From Vibrio metoecus (GTDB lineage: Bacteria; Pseudomonadota; Gammaproteobacteria; Enterobacterales; Vibrionaceae): 64,000 nucleotides of DNA. Positions 33,924-43,856 of the stretch are shown piece after piece. Each line of letters starts with the position of its first letter. The stretch's first letter is position 1. The notes beneath the pieces are model-generated. The model did not search any database. It saw nothing but the letters and a program-made list of their open reading frames with translations, and had not been told where the DNA came from. The DNA lies in assembly GCF_009665255.1 (NCBI RefSeq), contig NZ_CP035686.1:1798001-1862000 (forward strand), in the 5' to 3' direction. The position numbers were made by a program, and so were the translations under genes.

Positions 33924-35645
33924 ATGATTTCAGGCATTCTAGCATCTCCAGGTATTGCGATTGGTAAAGCATTACTTCTTCAAGAAGATGAAATTGTCCT
34001 AAACACAAACACCATTTCTGACGATCAAGTAGAAGCCGAAGTTGAGCGCTTTTACACTGCGCGTAATAAATCGTCTGCGCAGTTGGAAGTGATCAAACAA
34101 AAAGCACTTGAAACTTTTGGTGAAGAAAAAGAAGCCATCTTTGAAGGCCATATCATGTTGCTTGAAGATGAAGAGCTAGAAGAAGAGATTTTAGCCCTCA
34201 TCAAGAAAGACAAAATGTCTGCCGATAACGCGATCCATACCGTTATCGAAGAACAAGCCACTGCGCTTGAATCATTAGATGATGAATATCTTAAAGAACG
34301 TGCGACCGACATCCGTGATATTGGCACACGTTTTGTAAAAAATGCTCTAGGAATGCACATCGTTTCGCTCAGCGAAATCGATCAAGAAGTTGTCCTAGTT
34401 GCGTACGACTTAACCCCTTCTGAAACCGCGCAAATTAACCTGAACTATGTTCTTGGTTTTGCTTGTGATATCGGTGGCCGTACTTCTCACACTTCAATCA
34501 TGGCTCGTTCTCTTGAACTACCAGCGATTGTGGGCACCAACGACATCACCAAACAGGTTAAGAATGGCGACATGCTGATTCTGGATGCAATGAACAACAA
34601 AATCATTGTCAATCCAACTGAAGCTCAAATCGAAGAAGCCAAAGCGGTTAAAGCAGCTTTCCTTGCTGAAAAAGAAGAGCTCGCTAAGCTAAAAGACCTT
34701 CCAGCAGAAACGTTAGACGGTCACCGTGTTGAAGTGTGTGGCAACATCGGCACAGTAAAAGACTGTGACGGTATCATCCGTAACGGTGGTGAAGGTGTGG
34801 GTCTGTACCGTACTGAATTCCTGTTTATGGATCGTGATGCTCTACCGACTGAAGAAGAGCAATATCAAGCCTATAAAGAAGTCGCAGAAGCGATGAGCGG
34901 TCATGCCGTGATTATCCGTACTATGGATATTGGTGGCGACAAAGATCTGCCTTATATGGATCTGCCAAAAGAGATGAACCCATTCTTGGGTTGGCGAGCA
35001 GTGCGTATCAGCTTAGATCGCCGTGAAATTCTACGTGACCAGCTACGCGGTATTCTGCGTGCCTCTGCACACGGCAAACTTCGCGTTATGTTCCCAATGA
35101 TCATTTCAGTAGAAGAAATTCGTGAGCTGAAAAAAGCGATTGAAGAGTACAAAGCTGAACTGCGTGCAGAAGGCCATGCTTTCGATGAAAACATCGAAAT
35201 CGGTGTGATGGTAGAAACCCCAGCAGCGGCAGCCATTGCGCACCACTTAGCGAAAGAAGTGTCTTTCTTCTCTATCGGTACTAACGATTTAACTCAGTAC
35301 ACCCTAGCGGTAGACCGTGGTAACGAGATGATCTCTCACCTCTACAACCCACTCTCTCCAGCAGTTCTGACCGTGATCAAGCAAGTGATTGATGCTTCTC
35401 ACGCAGAAGGTAAATGGACTGGTATGTGTGGTGAATTAGCCGGTGACGAGCGTGCAACTCTGCTCCTACTCGGTATGGGTCTGGATGAGTTCTCAATGAG
35501 CGGCATCTCGATTCCAAAAGTGAAGAAAGTGATCCGTAACGCCAATTATGCGGAAATCAAAGCCATGGCTGAAGAGGCACTTGCCCTGCCAACGGCTGCA
35601 GAAATTGAAGCTTGCGTAGATAAATTCATCGCAGCAAAAGCGTAA
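33924..35645 (+). CDS. ptsI: PTS enzyme I
   Basis: 573-residue phosphoenolpyruvate-protein phosphotransferase that starts the PTS relay. The active histidine is in GGRTSHTSIMARS (about residue 189). The PEP-binding barrel has GEGVGLYRTEFLFMDRD and the conserved cysteine segment GMCGELAGDE. It lies 134 bases after ptsH, with a hairpin in the gap, and is followed by crr. Confidence 0.97.
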   Translation: MISGILASPGIAIGKALLLQEDEIVLNTNTISDDQVEAEVERFYTARNKSSAQLEVIKQKALETFGEEKEAIFEGHIMLLEDEELEEEILALIKKDKMSADNAIHTVIEEQATALESLDDEYLKERATDIRDIGTRFVKNALGMHIVSLSEIDQEVVLVAYDLTPSETAQINLNYVLGFACDIGGRTSHTSIMARSLELPAIVGTNDITKQVKNGDMLILDAMNNKIIVNPTEAQIEEAKAVKAAFLAEKEELAKLKDLPAETLDGHRVEVCGNIGTVKDCDGIIRNGGEGVGLYRTEFLFMDRDALPTEEEQYQAYKEVAEAMSGHAVIIRTMDIGGDKDLPYMDLPKEMNPFLGWRAVRISLDRREILRDQLRGILRASAHGKLRVMFPMIISVEEIRELKKAIEEYKAELRAEGHAFDENIEIGVMVETPAAAAIAHHLAKEVSFFSIGTNDLTQYTLAVDRGNEMISHLYNPLSPAVLTVIKQVIDASHAEGKWTGMCGELAGDERATLLLLGMGLDEFSMSGISIPKVKKVIRNANYAEIKAMAEEALALPTAAEIEACVDKFIAAKA

Positions 35646-35753
35646 TTATCGGTTGATACCAAGGAGATAGACGATGAAAATAGTCGTCTATCTCTAGCGA
35701 TTGGTATACTATACTTCGACAGAACAAATTTAAAACGTTAGGAGCATGACACA

Positions 35754-36263
35754 ATGGGTCTGTTTGACAAACTTAAGAAGCTAGTCTCTGACGACAGCGC
35801 TAACGCAGGTGCAATCGACATCATCGCACCTCTTTCTGGTGAAATTGTAAACATCGAAGATGTACCAGATGTGGTTTTCGCTGAGAAAATCGTTGGCGAC
35901 GGTATCGCGATCAAGCCTGCTGGTAACAAAATGGTAGCTCCTGTTAACGGTACTATCGGCAAAATCTTCGAAACTAACCACGCGTTTTCTATCGAATCGG
36001 ATGACGGCGTTGAGCTGTTTGTTCACTTCGGTATCGATACCGTTGAACTAAAAGGCGAAGGCTTCAAGCGTATCGCTGAAGAAGGTCAATCAGTGAAAAT
36101 CGGCGATACCATTATCGAATTCGATTTGGCACTGCTCGAAGAGAAAGCAAAATCAACTCTGACTCCAGTTGTTATCTCTAACATGGATGAAATCAAAGAG
36201 CTGAATAAACTTTCTGGTTCAGTAACTGTGGGTGAAACTCCAGTTCTACGCGTGACCAAGTAA
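35754..36263 (+). CDS. crr: PTS glucose-specific IIA component
   Basis: 169 residues. It accepts phosphate from HPr and controls carbon catabolite signalling (adenylate cyclase, inducer exclusion). The two active-site histidines are visible in ETNHAFSIES (about residue 76) and ELFVHFGIDT (about 91). Because NagE in this window has no IIA domain, this protein is also its likely donor (inference). It ends at a strong bidirectional hairpin. Confidence 0.96.
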   Translation: MGLFDKLKKLVSDDSANAGAIDIIAPLSGEIVNIEDVPDVVFAEKIVGDGIAIKPAGNKMVAPVNGTIGKIFETNHAFSIESDDGVELFVHFGIDTVELKGEGFKRIAEEGQSVKIGDTIIEFDLALLEEKAKSTLTPVVISNMDEIKELNKLSGSVTVGETPVLRVTK

Positions 36264-36280
36264 TTCGCTTGTGTGATGTA

Positions 36281-36307
36281 AAAAACGCTGCCTTGTGCAG
36301 CGTTTTT
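36281..36307. terminator. Bidirectional terminator between crr and ubiF
   Basis: AAAAACGCTGC/GCAGCGTTTTT stem with a 5-base loop and T runs on both strands. Confidence 0.92.
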
Positions 36308-36361
36308 TGTTTTTCAGATCTGACTGATTAACCTAGTTAGTGTTGTTTAACGAGATGCAGC

Positions 36362-37528
36362 TCAATTTGAAAAACCCAGCGCATAACGCAACACTTGCGT
36401 TTTTAGCGGCCCAGAACGCTCTGCCAGAGCCAGAGTAACATTACGCAGGAACCTAATCGGTGTAATTGAGTTGCTAAAGGTTTTGTAAAACAGATCCATC
36501 CCCGTTTGCATCAGCAGATTATCTGGACGACGACGACGCTCATAGCGTTCAAACTGTGTCAGACTTAATACCGCATGATCCTGTGTTTCCGCCAGCAACA
36601 CGGCCACATCTTTAAAACCTAGATTCACGCCCTGCCCTGCTAACGGGTTAATCGTATGTGCTGCATCACCAACCAGAACACAGCGATTTTTGACATATTG
36701 CTGCGCGTGACGTCGAGTCAGCGGGAAAGAGCCCTGCTGCAACACTTTTATATCCCCAAGCTCAACAGGAAAGTGCTGAAGAATTTCACCACGCAATTGC
36801 TCAGGGTTTAAGGCTGCCAGTTTTCGAATGCGCTGCGGTGTATCATACCAAACCAAAGACGCCTGATTACCACCTAAAGGCAAGTAGGAGCGCGGGCCTG
36901 TTGGGAAAAACTGCTGCCACGTCGTTTCTTGTTGGATCTGTTCTGTCTGCACATTAATCAACATGCAGTGTTGCCGATAATCCCACGCCGTCACGCCGAT
37001 ATGTGCCAGTTGACGAACCTGTGAATTCGCTCCATCCGCACCGATCACCCAATCACACTCAAGTTCAATGCCCGATTGTAAAGTGACATGGCATCCTTCT
37101 TCGCTCACATCCAATTGCGCCAATTGTTCGGGACACATTAAAGTCAACTGAGGATAAGCTGCAAATTGTTGCCATAGTGCTAATTGAATGACTCGGTTTT
37201 CCACCATGTAGCCTAGTTGTGGCAAATTCAAGGACTCACAGGAAAAACGCGTACGACATTCTGGGTGTTCCCACGTTTCTAGGTGGCGATACGAACAAGC
37301 ACGCATACCAACAACGCTTGACCAAGCCCCAAGTTCGTCCAGCAGTTCTACCGAGGTTTGCGAAATCGCAGAGACACGCACATCCATAGGCTGACTGGGT
37401 TCAAAAGCATGGGGAGTGCCAGAATCAATTACCGCAACCTTGCGTCCTTGACGTGCAAAGCCCAATGCAGCAGCCGCGCCCACCATGCCGCCCCCCACCA
37501 CGAGGATGTCAAATTTATTGCTACTCAT
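36362..37528 (-). CDS. ubiF: UbiF-type FAD monooxygenase of ubiquinone synthesis
   Basis: 388-residue flavin hydroxylase of the UbiH/UbiF family. UbiF hydroxylates 2-octaprenyl-3-methyl-6-methoxy-1,4-benzoquinol. The FAD motif GGGMVGAAAALGFARQG is near residue 10, DWVIGADG is in the middle, and the second FAD motif is VLVGDAAHTINPLAGQGVN. The start at 37528 has a GGGAAAAGG site; an in-frame ATG 10 codons upstream is less likely. Placement next to miaB, as in E. coli, supports UbiF over UbiH. Confidence 0.9.
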   Translation of the reverse strand: MSSNKFDILVVGGGMVGAAAALGFARQGRKVAVIDSGTPHAFEPSQPMDVRVSAISQTSVELLDELGAWSSVVGMRACSYRHLETWEHPECRTRFSCESLNLPQLGYMVENRVIQLALWQQFAAYPQLTLMCPEQLAQLDVSEEGCHVTLQSGIELECDWVIGADGANSQVRQLAHIGVTAWDYRQHCMLINVQTEQIQQETTWQQFFPTGPRSYLPLGGNQASLVWYDTPQRIRKLAALNPEQLRGEILQHFPVELGDIKVLQQGSFPLTRRHAQQYVKNRCVLVGDAAHTINPLAGQGVNLGFKDVAVLLAETQDHAVLSLTQFERYERRRRPDNLLMQTGMDLFYKTFSNSITPIRFLRNVTLALAERSGPLKTQVLRYALGFSN

Positions 37529-37781
37529 ACCTTTTCCCACCCAGTATTTTCTCTTCACGGCATTGTACGGAGTAAGGGAAATATTGCGACATTTTTTACG
37601 TTAAAACCTTGCGAGGAATAAGGTAAAAAGCCAATCACAACAAGGGTTACAAGAGAATTCCGCCAATTACTAGTCAGTCGGTTTTTAAAGCAGTACAATA
37701 CGCCGCTTACCGCCGAGAAGGCGGCTAGAATGTGAGCTAAAGCTCAAATGATTGAAGAACTATTGAACGAGCGAAAGTGTG

Positions 37782-39206
37782 ATGAGTAAGAAACTGCTAA
37801 TTAAAACTTGGGGCTGCCAGATGAACGAGTACGATTCATCAAAAATGGCTGACCTGCTTAACGCTGCAAACGGCTATGAGCTGACAGAGATACCCGAGGA
37901 AGCTGACGTTTTACTCTTAAACACCTGTTCGATTCGTGAAAAAGCACAGGAAAAGGTGTTCCACCAACTTGGTCGTTGGAAAACACTGAAAGACAAAAAA
38001 CCTGGTGTCGTGATCGGTGTCGGTGGTTGTGTTGCCACTCAAGAAGGTGACTCGATTCGCGACCGTGCGCCTTATGTAGATGTCATCTTCGGTCCACAGA
38101 CGCTGCATCGTCTGCCAGAAATGATTAAACAGTCACAAACCACCGACGCGCCTGTAATGGACATCTCTTTCCCCGAAATTGAGAAGTTCGACCGTTTGCC
38201 AGAGCCACGTGCAGAAGGCCCGACTGCATTCGTTTCCATCATGGAAGGCTGCTCAAAATACTGTACTTACTGCGTAGTGCCTTACACTCGTGGTGAAGAA
38301 GTCAGCCGTCCTATGGACGATGTCCTGTTCGAGATCGCTCAGCTTGCCGAGCAAGGTGTGCGTGAAGTTAACCTGCTGGGTCAAAACGTCAACGCTTACC
38401 GTGGTGCAACTCACGATGGCGGTATTTGCTCTTTCGCTGAATTACTGCGTTTGGTCGCCACCATTGACGGCATCGACCGCATCCGCTTTACCACTAGCCA
38501 CCCACTCGAATTTACGGATGATATTATTGCGGTGTACGAAGACACCCCTGAGTTAGTGAGCTTCCTGCACTTACCAGTGCAAAGTGGGAGCGATCGCATT
38601 CTGACTATGATGAAGCGCCCGCACACCGCCATTGAGTACAAGTCCATCATCCGTAAACTGCGTAAAGCTCGTCCTGATATTCAAATCAGCTCTGATTTTA
38701 TCGTTGCTTTCCCTGGAGAAACCGACAAAGATTTCCAAGACACCATGAAGCTGATTCGCGATGTCGATTTTGACATGAGTTTTAGCTTTATTTTCTCTCC
38801 TCGCCCAGGCACGCCAGCCGCTGATTATCCATGTGATCTGTCGGAAGAAGTGAAGAAAGAACGTCTGTACGAGCTGCAACAACAAATCAACAGTCAAGCC
38901 ATGCGTTACTCACGCCTGATGCTGGGTACTGAACAACGTATTTTGGTTGAAGGCCCATCGAAGAAAGATTTGATGGAGTTACGTGGTCGTACCGAAAATA
39001 ACCGTGTAGTGAACTTCGAAGGCTCACCGGATCTGATCGGTCAGTTTGTTGATGTGAAGATTGTCGATGTGTTTGCCAACTCACTGCGTGGTGAACTAGT
39101 ACGTACCGAACAAGAGATGAATCTGCGTATCGCGACCTCTCCCTCTGAAATGAAAGCGAAGACTCGCCGCGAGGATGAGCTTGGGGTTGCTACATTTACT
39201 CCTTAA
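37782..39206 (+). CDS. miaB: tRNA methylthiotransferase MiaB
   Basis: Radical-SAM enzyme that adds the methylthio group to i6A37 of tRNAs. The 474-residue protein has an N-terminal MTTase domain (KTWGCQMNEYDSSKM; LLNTCSIREKAQEKV), the radical-SAM cluster motif in CSKYCTYCVVPY, and a C-terminal TRAM domain. The ATG at 37782 follows GCGAAAGTGTG; a GTG just before it is an alternative by one codon. It heads a conserved run with phoH, ybeY, corC and lnt. Confidence 0.96.
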   Translation: MSKKLLIKTWGCQMNEYDSSKMADLLNAANGYELTEIPEEADVLLLNTCSIREKAQEKVFHQLGRWKTLKDKKPGVVIGVGGCVATQEGDSIRDRAPYVDVIFGPQTLHRLPEMIKQSQTTDAPVMDISFPEIEKFDRLPEPRAEGPTAFVSIMEGCSKYCTYCVVPYTRGEEVSRPMDDVLFEIAQLAEQGVREVNLLGQNVNAYRGATHDGGICSFAELLRLVATIDGIDRIRFTTSHPLEFTDDIIAVYEDTPELVSFLHLPVQSGSDRILTMMKRPHTAIEYKSIIRKLRKARPDIQISSDFIVAFPGETDKDFQDTMKLIRDVDFDMSFSFIFSPRPGTPAADYPCDLSEEVKKERLYELQQQINSQAMRYSRLMLGTEQRILVEGPSKKDLMELRGRTENNRVVNFEGSPDLIGQFVDVKIVDVFANSLRGELVRTEQEMNLRIATSPSEMKAKTRREDELGVATFTP

Positions 39207-39218
39207 TCTCGTATACAC

Positions 39219-39258
39219 TGTCAATAAGCGTCCGGTCACAATCGGACGCTTATTGACA
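39219..39258. repeat. 16-base-pair perfect inverted repeat between miaB and phoH
   Basis: TGTCAATAAGCGTCCG and CGGACGCTTATTGACA are perfectly complementary around an 8-base loop, occupying most of the 67-base gap. Each outer arm contains TTGACA on one strand. No T run follows. The phoH ribosome site (GAGAGG) begins four bases after the repeat. Confidence 0.8.
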
Positions 39259-39273
39259 TACTGAGAGGCAAAT

Positions 39274-40377
39274 TTGAGCAATAAAATCATAACTTTAGAA
39301 ATCAATCTGGAACCTTCCGATAACCACCGACTCGCCAGCCTATGCGGTCCTTTTGATGACAATATCAAGCACCTTGAACGTCGCTTGGGCGTCGAAATCA
39401 ACTACCGCGGCAACTTCTTCACTATCGTGGGTCAACCTCATACTGCCGCTGCTGCACTCGACATCATCAAAACACTTTACGTTGAAACGGCTCCGGTGCG
39501 TGGTCAGATTACCGATATTGAACCTGAGCAAATTCATCTTGCCATCAAAGAATCTGGCGTGCTTGAACAACACAGCGAATCCAGCATTGCTCACGGCAAA
39601 GAAGTGTTTGTCAAAACCAAAAAAGGCGTGATCAAACCGCGGACACCGAATCAAGCTCAATACTTGATGAATATGGTAACCCATGACATCACCTTTGGTG
39701 TTGGCCCTGCCGGTACCGGTAAAACTTACCTTGCGGTCGCGGCCGCTGTGGATGCGCTTGAGCGCCAAGAAATTCGCCGAATTCTATTGACTCGTCCAGC
39801 GGTTGAAGCGGGCGAAAAGCTCGGTTTTCTGCCGGGCGATCTAAGCCAAAAAGTCGACCCTTATTTGCGCCCGCTTTACGATGCGCTGTTCGAAATGCTC
39901 GGTTTTGAGCGGGTAGAAAAGCTGATTGAGCGCAATGTGATTGAGGTCGCTCCGCTGGCGTACATGCGTGGTCGAACCTTAAACGACGCGTTTATTATTC
40001 TCGATGAAAGCCAAAACACGACCGTTGAACAGATGAAAATGTTCCTAACACGGATTGGTTTTAATTCGCGCGCCGTCATTACTGGTGACGTGACGCAAAT
40101 CGACTTACCGCGCGGCGCGAAATCCGGTCTGCGCCATGCGATTGAAGTGCTCAATGAAGTCGATGAGATCAGCTTTAACTTCTTCCAAGCTGACGATGTG
40201 GTGCGCCACCCAGTGGTTGCTCGTATCGTTAACGCTTATGAAAAGTGGGAAGCGCAAGATCAAAAAGAGCGCAAAGAATATGAGCAGCGTCGCCGTGAAG
40301 AACGTGAAAATAAATTACTCGAAATGCAACGCGCGGAAATGACGCTGAGCCACAACAATGAGTCGAATCCCTCATGA
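39274..40377 (+). CDS. ybeZ: PhoH-family ATPase (YbeZ)
   Basis: 367-residue P-loop protein, thought to work with YbeY in RNA and ribosome metabolism. The Walker A motif GPAGTGKTYLA is near residue 148, with Walker B-like AFIILDESQNTT near residue 245. The N-terminal part resembles a KH domain (ERRLGVEINYRGNFF). The C-terminal tail is highly charged. The start is a TTG at 39274 supported by GAGAGG nine bases upstream. It overlaps ybeY by four bases, implying translational coupling. Confidence 0.9.
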   Translation: MSNKIITLEINLEPSDNHRLASLCGPFDDNIKHLERRLGVEINYRGNFFTIVGQPHTAAAALDIIKTLYVETAPVRGQITDIEPEQIHLAIKESGVLEQHSESSIAHGKEVFVKTKKGVIKPRTPNQAQYLMNMVTHDITFGVGPAGTGKTYLAVAAAVDALERQEIRRILLTRPAVEAGEKLGFLPGDLSQKVDPYLRPLYDALFEMLGFERVEKLIERNVIEVAPLAYMRGRTLNDAFIILDESQNTTVEQMKMFLTRIGFNSRAVITGDVTQIDLPRGAKSGLRHAIEVLNEVDEISFNFFQADDVVRHPVVARIVNAYEKWEAQDQKERKEYEQRRREERENKLLEMQRAEMTLSHNNESNPS

Positions 40378-40838
40378 GTATTGAACTGGATTTGCAATTG
40401 GCCGTCGAAAATGAACATGGGCTACCAAGCGAAGCGGAGTTTGCGTTGTGGCTCACTCGAACCATCACACCGTTTCAGCCACAAGCTGAAGTGACGGTTC
40501 GCATTGTCGATGAAGCAGAAAGCCATGCGCTGAATTTGAACTACCGTGGTAAAGATAAACCGACCAATGTGCTGTCTTTTCCATTTGAAGCTCCTCCGGG
40601 GATGGAAATGGATCTGCTTGGCGACTTGGTGATTTGCCGCCAAGTCGTTGAGCGTGAAGCGATTGAGCAAAATAAGCCTTTGCAAGCACATTGGGCGCAT
40701 ATGGTTGTACATGGCAGCCTGCATCTGCTAGGTTATGACCACATCGAGGATGATGAAGCCGAAGAGATGGAATCTCTCGAAACCGAAATTATGCAAGATA
40801 TGGGTTTTACCGACCCATATCTGGCAGAAAAAGAGTAA
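40374..40838 (+). CDS. ybeY: YbeY endoribonuclease
   Basis: Single-strand-specific metallo-RNase for 16S rRNA maturation and 70S quality control. It has 154 residues. The zinc-binding H3xH5xH motif is clear in VHGSLHLLGYDHIED, and LNLNYRGKDKPTNVLSFPFE is the other family signature. The ATG overlaps the phoH-family gene stop (ATGA). Confidence 0.95.
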   Translation: MSIELDLQLAVENEHGLPSEAEFALWLTRTITPFQPQAEVTVRIVDEAESHALNLNYRGKDKPTNVLSFPFEAPPGMEMDLLGDLVICRQVVEREAIEQNKPLQAHWAHMVVHGSLHLLGYDHIEDDEAEEMESLETEIMQDMGFTDPYLAEKE

Positions 40839-40907
40839 CCCTTATCCTTTTAGATAAGGCCTATGTGAGCTATCACACATCTGATAGCGTTAGTGAATTG
40901 AGACATA

Positions 40908-41783
40908 ATGAACGAAGACAATTCTCAGAATTCGGAAGGTCCGAGTAGAAAGTCCTTCTTTGAACGCCTAAGTCAACTTTTTCAGGGAGAGCCTAAAGAT
41001 CGCCAAGAGCTGGTCGATGTGATTCGCGACTCTGAAGTCAATGACTTGATTGACCATGACACCCGCGACATGCTCGAAGGTGTGATGGAAATCGCCGAAA
41101 TGCGCGTGCGCGATATCATGATCCCACGCTCACAAATGGTCACTATCGATCGTACTCACAACCTAGATGCTTTGGTTGCCATCATGACGGATGCGCAGCA
41201 CTCACGTTATCCAGTGATCAGCGAAGATAAAGACCATGTGGAAGGCATTCTGCTTGCGAAGGACTTACTCAAATATCTAGGCTCTAACTGTGCCCCATTC
41301 AACATCCAAGAAGTGATCCGCCCTGCGGTCGTGGTTCCGGAAAGCAAACGGGTTGACCGTCTGCTCAAAGAATTCCGTGAAGAGCGTTACCACATGGCAA
41401 TTGTGGTGGATGAGTTTGGCGGCGTATCTGGCCTAGTCACCATTGAAGATATTCTGGAAGAGATCGTCGGCGACATCGAAGATGAATTCGACGACGAAGA
41501 GCAAAAAGACATTCGCCAACTGAGCAAACACACCTTTTCGGTGAAAGCGCTCACCACAATTGAAGACTTTAACCACACTTTCGGCACCAAATTCAGTGAT
41601 GAAGAAGTGGATACGGTCGGTGGTTTGGTGATGACGGCATTCGGCCACTTACCCGCGCGCGGTGAAGTCGTAGACATTGCAGGCTACAACTTCAAAGTGA
41701 CGGCGGCGGATAGTCGCCGAGTGGTGGCTCTTCAAGTGACCGTTCCCGATCTGGAAGCCCTTTCGCACGTTGCGGAAGAGTAG
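40908..41783 (+). CDS. corC: CorC (CNNM/HlyC-type) CBS-domain protein
   Basis: 291 residues. Two CBS domains span about 65-190 (MIPRSQMVTIDRTHNLDALV; VDEFGGVSGLVTIEDILEEIVG). The CorC/HlyC C-terminal domain is at about 205-285. Linked to Mg2+/Co2+ efflux in enterics. It lacks the membrane domain of larger CNNM proteins, as usual for this group. lnt follows 40 bases later. Confidence 0.93.
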   Translation: MNEDNSQNSEGPSRKSFFERLSQLFQGEPKDRQELVDVIRDSEVNDLIDHDTRDMLEGVMEIAEMRVRDIMIPRSQMVTIDRTHNLDALVAIMTDAQHSRYPVISEDKDHVEGILLAKDLLKYLGSNCAPFNIQEVIRPAVVVPESKRVDRLLKEFREERYHMAIVVDEFGGVSGLVTIEDILEEIVGDIEDEFDDEEQKDIRQLSKHTFSVKALTTIEDFNHTFGTKFSDEEVDTVGGLVMTAFGHLPARGEVVDIAGYNFKVTAADSRRVVALQVTVPDLEALSHVAEE

Positions 41784-41823
41784 TCCCCACTCTCTTACTA
41801 AGTAAGAGTAAAGAAAAGAGACG

Positions 41824-43341
41824 ATGAACAGCGTATTATCTCATCGCCTAATGCGGCCGCTTGCGGCCGCTTTTGTTGGCGTCATAACTCCTCTGGCTTT
41901 TGCCCCGTATCAATTTTGGCCTTTGGCTCTACTCAGCCCATTTATCCTACTGCTTCTGCTCCACCAACAAAGCGCCAAGCGAGCGGCTTTGATTGCTTAT
42001 CTCTGGGGGATTGGCCAATTTGCGGTGGGTATCAGTTGGGTACACGTCAGTATTGATACCTTTGGTGGCATGCCCAAAATCGCTAGCCTGTTTTTAATGA
42101 CTCTATTGGTCGGCTATCTGGCGCTTTATCCAAGCCTTTTCGGTTGGCTACTTAATCGCTTGTTTCCGAACAACTCACGCAGTAAGTGGTTATGTGCTGC
42201 CCCAGCTTTGTGGCTGATTACCGATTGGCTACGTGGTTGGGTGATGACAGGTTTTCCTTGGCTGTGGCTCGGTTATAGCCAAATTGATAGCCCTCTTGCC
42301 AACTTTGCTCCCATCGGTGGCGTAGAGCTCATCACTCTGTTACTGCTGTTTTGTGCTGGTAGCTTAGCTTATGCCGTGCTTAATCGCCGTTGGTTGATGG
42401 CTTGCATCCCTCTTGTGGTTTACGCAACCGGTTATGGCCTCCAAGCCATGCAGTGGGTCACCCCACAAACGGATCGCACAGCCTCACTGGCCTTGATTCA
42501 AGGCAATATCGAACAGGGATTGAAATGGCTGCCTAGCCAGCGTTGGCCAACCATCATGAAATACACCGATCTTACTCGCGAAAACTGGGATGCCGATGTA
42601 ATCATTTGGCCAGAAGCGGCGATCCCCGCTTTTGAATATGAAATCTCCTCATTTCTGCATAATCTTGATGCTGCGGCACGTATGAACCAAAGCGCGGTGA
42701 TTACTGGCATCATCAATCAAAGTGAAGATAAGCAGTACTTCAATAGCGTGCTGACCGTCGGTGATACGCCTCATGGCGAATACCGTTATGATCTGACTCA
42801 GCGCTACCATAAGTACCACTTGTTGCCTTTTGGCGAATTCGTTCCGTTTGAAGAGATCCTGCGTCCATTAGCTCCATTCTTTAATTTGCCGATGTCCTCC
42901 TTTAGCCAAGGGGCTTACGTGCAACCGAATTTGATTGCAAAGGGTTTCGCATTTGTTACAGCACTCTGCTACGAAATCATCTTCAATGAGCAGGTACGCG
43001 ATAATGTGACGCCGGAAACCGACTTCCTACTGACGCTTTCGAATGATGCTTGGTTTGGTCGTTCGATAGGCCCATTGCAACACATGGAAATCGCTCGCAT
43101 GCGCGCCTTAGAATTGGGCAAGCCGCTGATCCGCGCCACCAACAATGGAGTAACGGCCGTCACCGATGAGCGTGGACGCATTATGGCTCAACTGCCACAA
43201 TTCGAAACTGGCGTGCTAAAAGTAACGGTCACCCCGACTCGCGGTAGTACACCTTACTTCCTATGGGGCACAACGCCACTCTATCTCTGGGTAGGCTTAG
43301 CGATTGGGTTCGCTTTCTGGCGCCAGCGCCGGGCTAGATAA
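41824..43341 (+). CDS. lnt: Apolipoprotein N-acyltransferase
   Basis: Adds the third acyl chain to the N-terminal cysteine of lipoproteins at the inner membrane. The 505-residue protein has six or more N-terminal membrane helices (to about 200) and a nitrilase-type domain. The catalytic triad is visible: Glu in WPEAAIPAFE (about 262), Lys in YHKYHLLPFGE, and Cys in ALCYEIIF (about 382). Substrates of Lnt within this window include RlpA, LptE and the lipoprotein at 56766. Confidence 0.95.
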   Translation: MNSVLSHRLMRPLAAAFVGVITPLAFAPYQFWPLALLSPFILLLLLHQQSAKRAALIAYLWGIGQFAVGISWVHVSIDTFGGMPKIASLFLMTLLVGYLALYPSLFGWLLNRLFPNNSRSKWLCAAPALWLITDWLRGWVMTGFPWLWLGYSQIDSPLANFAPIGGVELITLLLLFCAGSLAYAVLNRRWLMACIPLVVYATGYGLQAMQWVTPQTDRTASLALIQGNIEQGLKWLPSQRWPTIMKYTDLTRENWDADVIIWPEAAIPAFEYEISSFLHNLDAAARMNQSAVITGIINQSEDKQYFNSVLTVGDTPHGEYRYDLTQRYHKYHLLPFGEFVPFEEILRPLAPFFNLPMSSFSQGAYVQPNLIAKGFAFVTALCYEIIFNEQVRDNVTPETDFLLTLSNDAWFGRSIGPLQHMEIARMRALELGKPLIRATNNGVTAVTDERGRIMAQLPQFETGVLKVTVTPTRGSTPYFLWGTTPLYLWVGLAIGFAFWRQRRAR

Positions 43342-43350
43342 GTAAAAGCA

Positions 43351-43374
43351 AAACGGGAAGTTATCTTCCCGTTT
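43351..43374. terminator. Bidirectional terminator between lnt and the zinc-ribbon gene
   Basis: The perfect stem AAACGGGAAG/CTTCCCGTTT with a TTAT loop has T-rich tails on both strands. Confidence 0.92.
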
Positions 43375-43385
43375 TTTTATTCTAA

Positions 43386-43856
43386 CTAGGGTTTGAGTGG
43401 TTGGCGGCTAAACGCTTTACCGCCACATTGCGAACAGGGTTCAATTTCCGTTGGATGATTAAATTCAGTTTTATGACCGCACTGGTCACAGATCAACACG
43501 CCCAAACCAATCATTTCTCCCGCCTGATACAGCCCTTGGTGTTCTAAATCAGCAAACAGCTCGACCCATTCCACTTTGGTACGGTCGGTAATATCCAGTA
43601 GCCCCTGCCAGATGGAATTGGTGATCATCAGATAGAATGGGCTGCTTTTGCTTTGCTCAAAACTTTGCGAAAACTCTTTAAGATCCGCTTTAACATAAGC
43701 AGAGACTAACGCTAGCTCATCCTTGGTCAAATTATTCGCCGCATCGACGTATTTCGCTGATGATTCAACGATCTCATCAACCCCATTCGAGCTGTGTTTG
43801 AGCGTTTCTACCACCTCTTCCAGTAAGGCTTCATAACTTGCTTTCTGTTTTGGCAT
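43386..43856 (-). CDS. YbeL-like DUF1451 zinc-ribbon protein
   Basis: 156 residues. The first 100 are charged and helical. The C-terminus has two CxxC knuckles (ICDQCGHKT and PCSQCGGKAF), which should bind zinc. E. coli has a related gene, ybeL, close to leuS. The function is unknown. It diverges from leuS, and the short interval between them must hold both promoters. Confidence 0.85.
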   Translation of the reverse strand: MPKQKASYEALLEEVVETLKHSSNGVDEIVESSAKYVDAANNLTKDELALVSAYVKADLKEFSQSFEQSKSSPFYLMITNSIWQGLLDITDRTKVEWVELFADLEHQGLYQAGEMIGLGVLICDQCGHKTEFNHPTEIEPCSQCGGKAFSRQPLKP

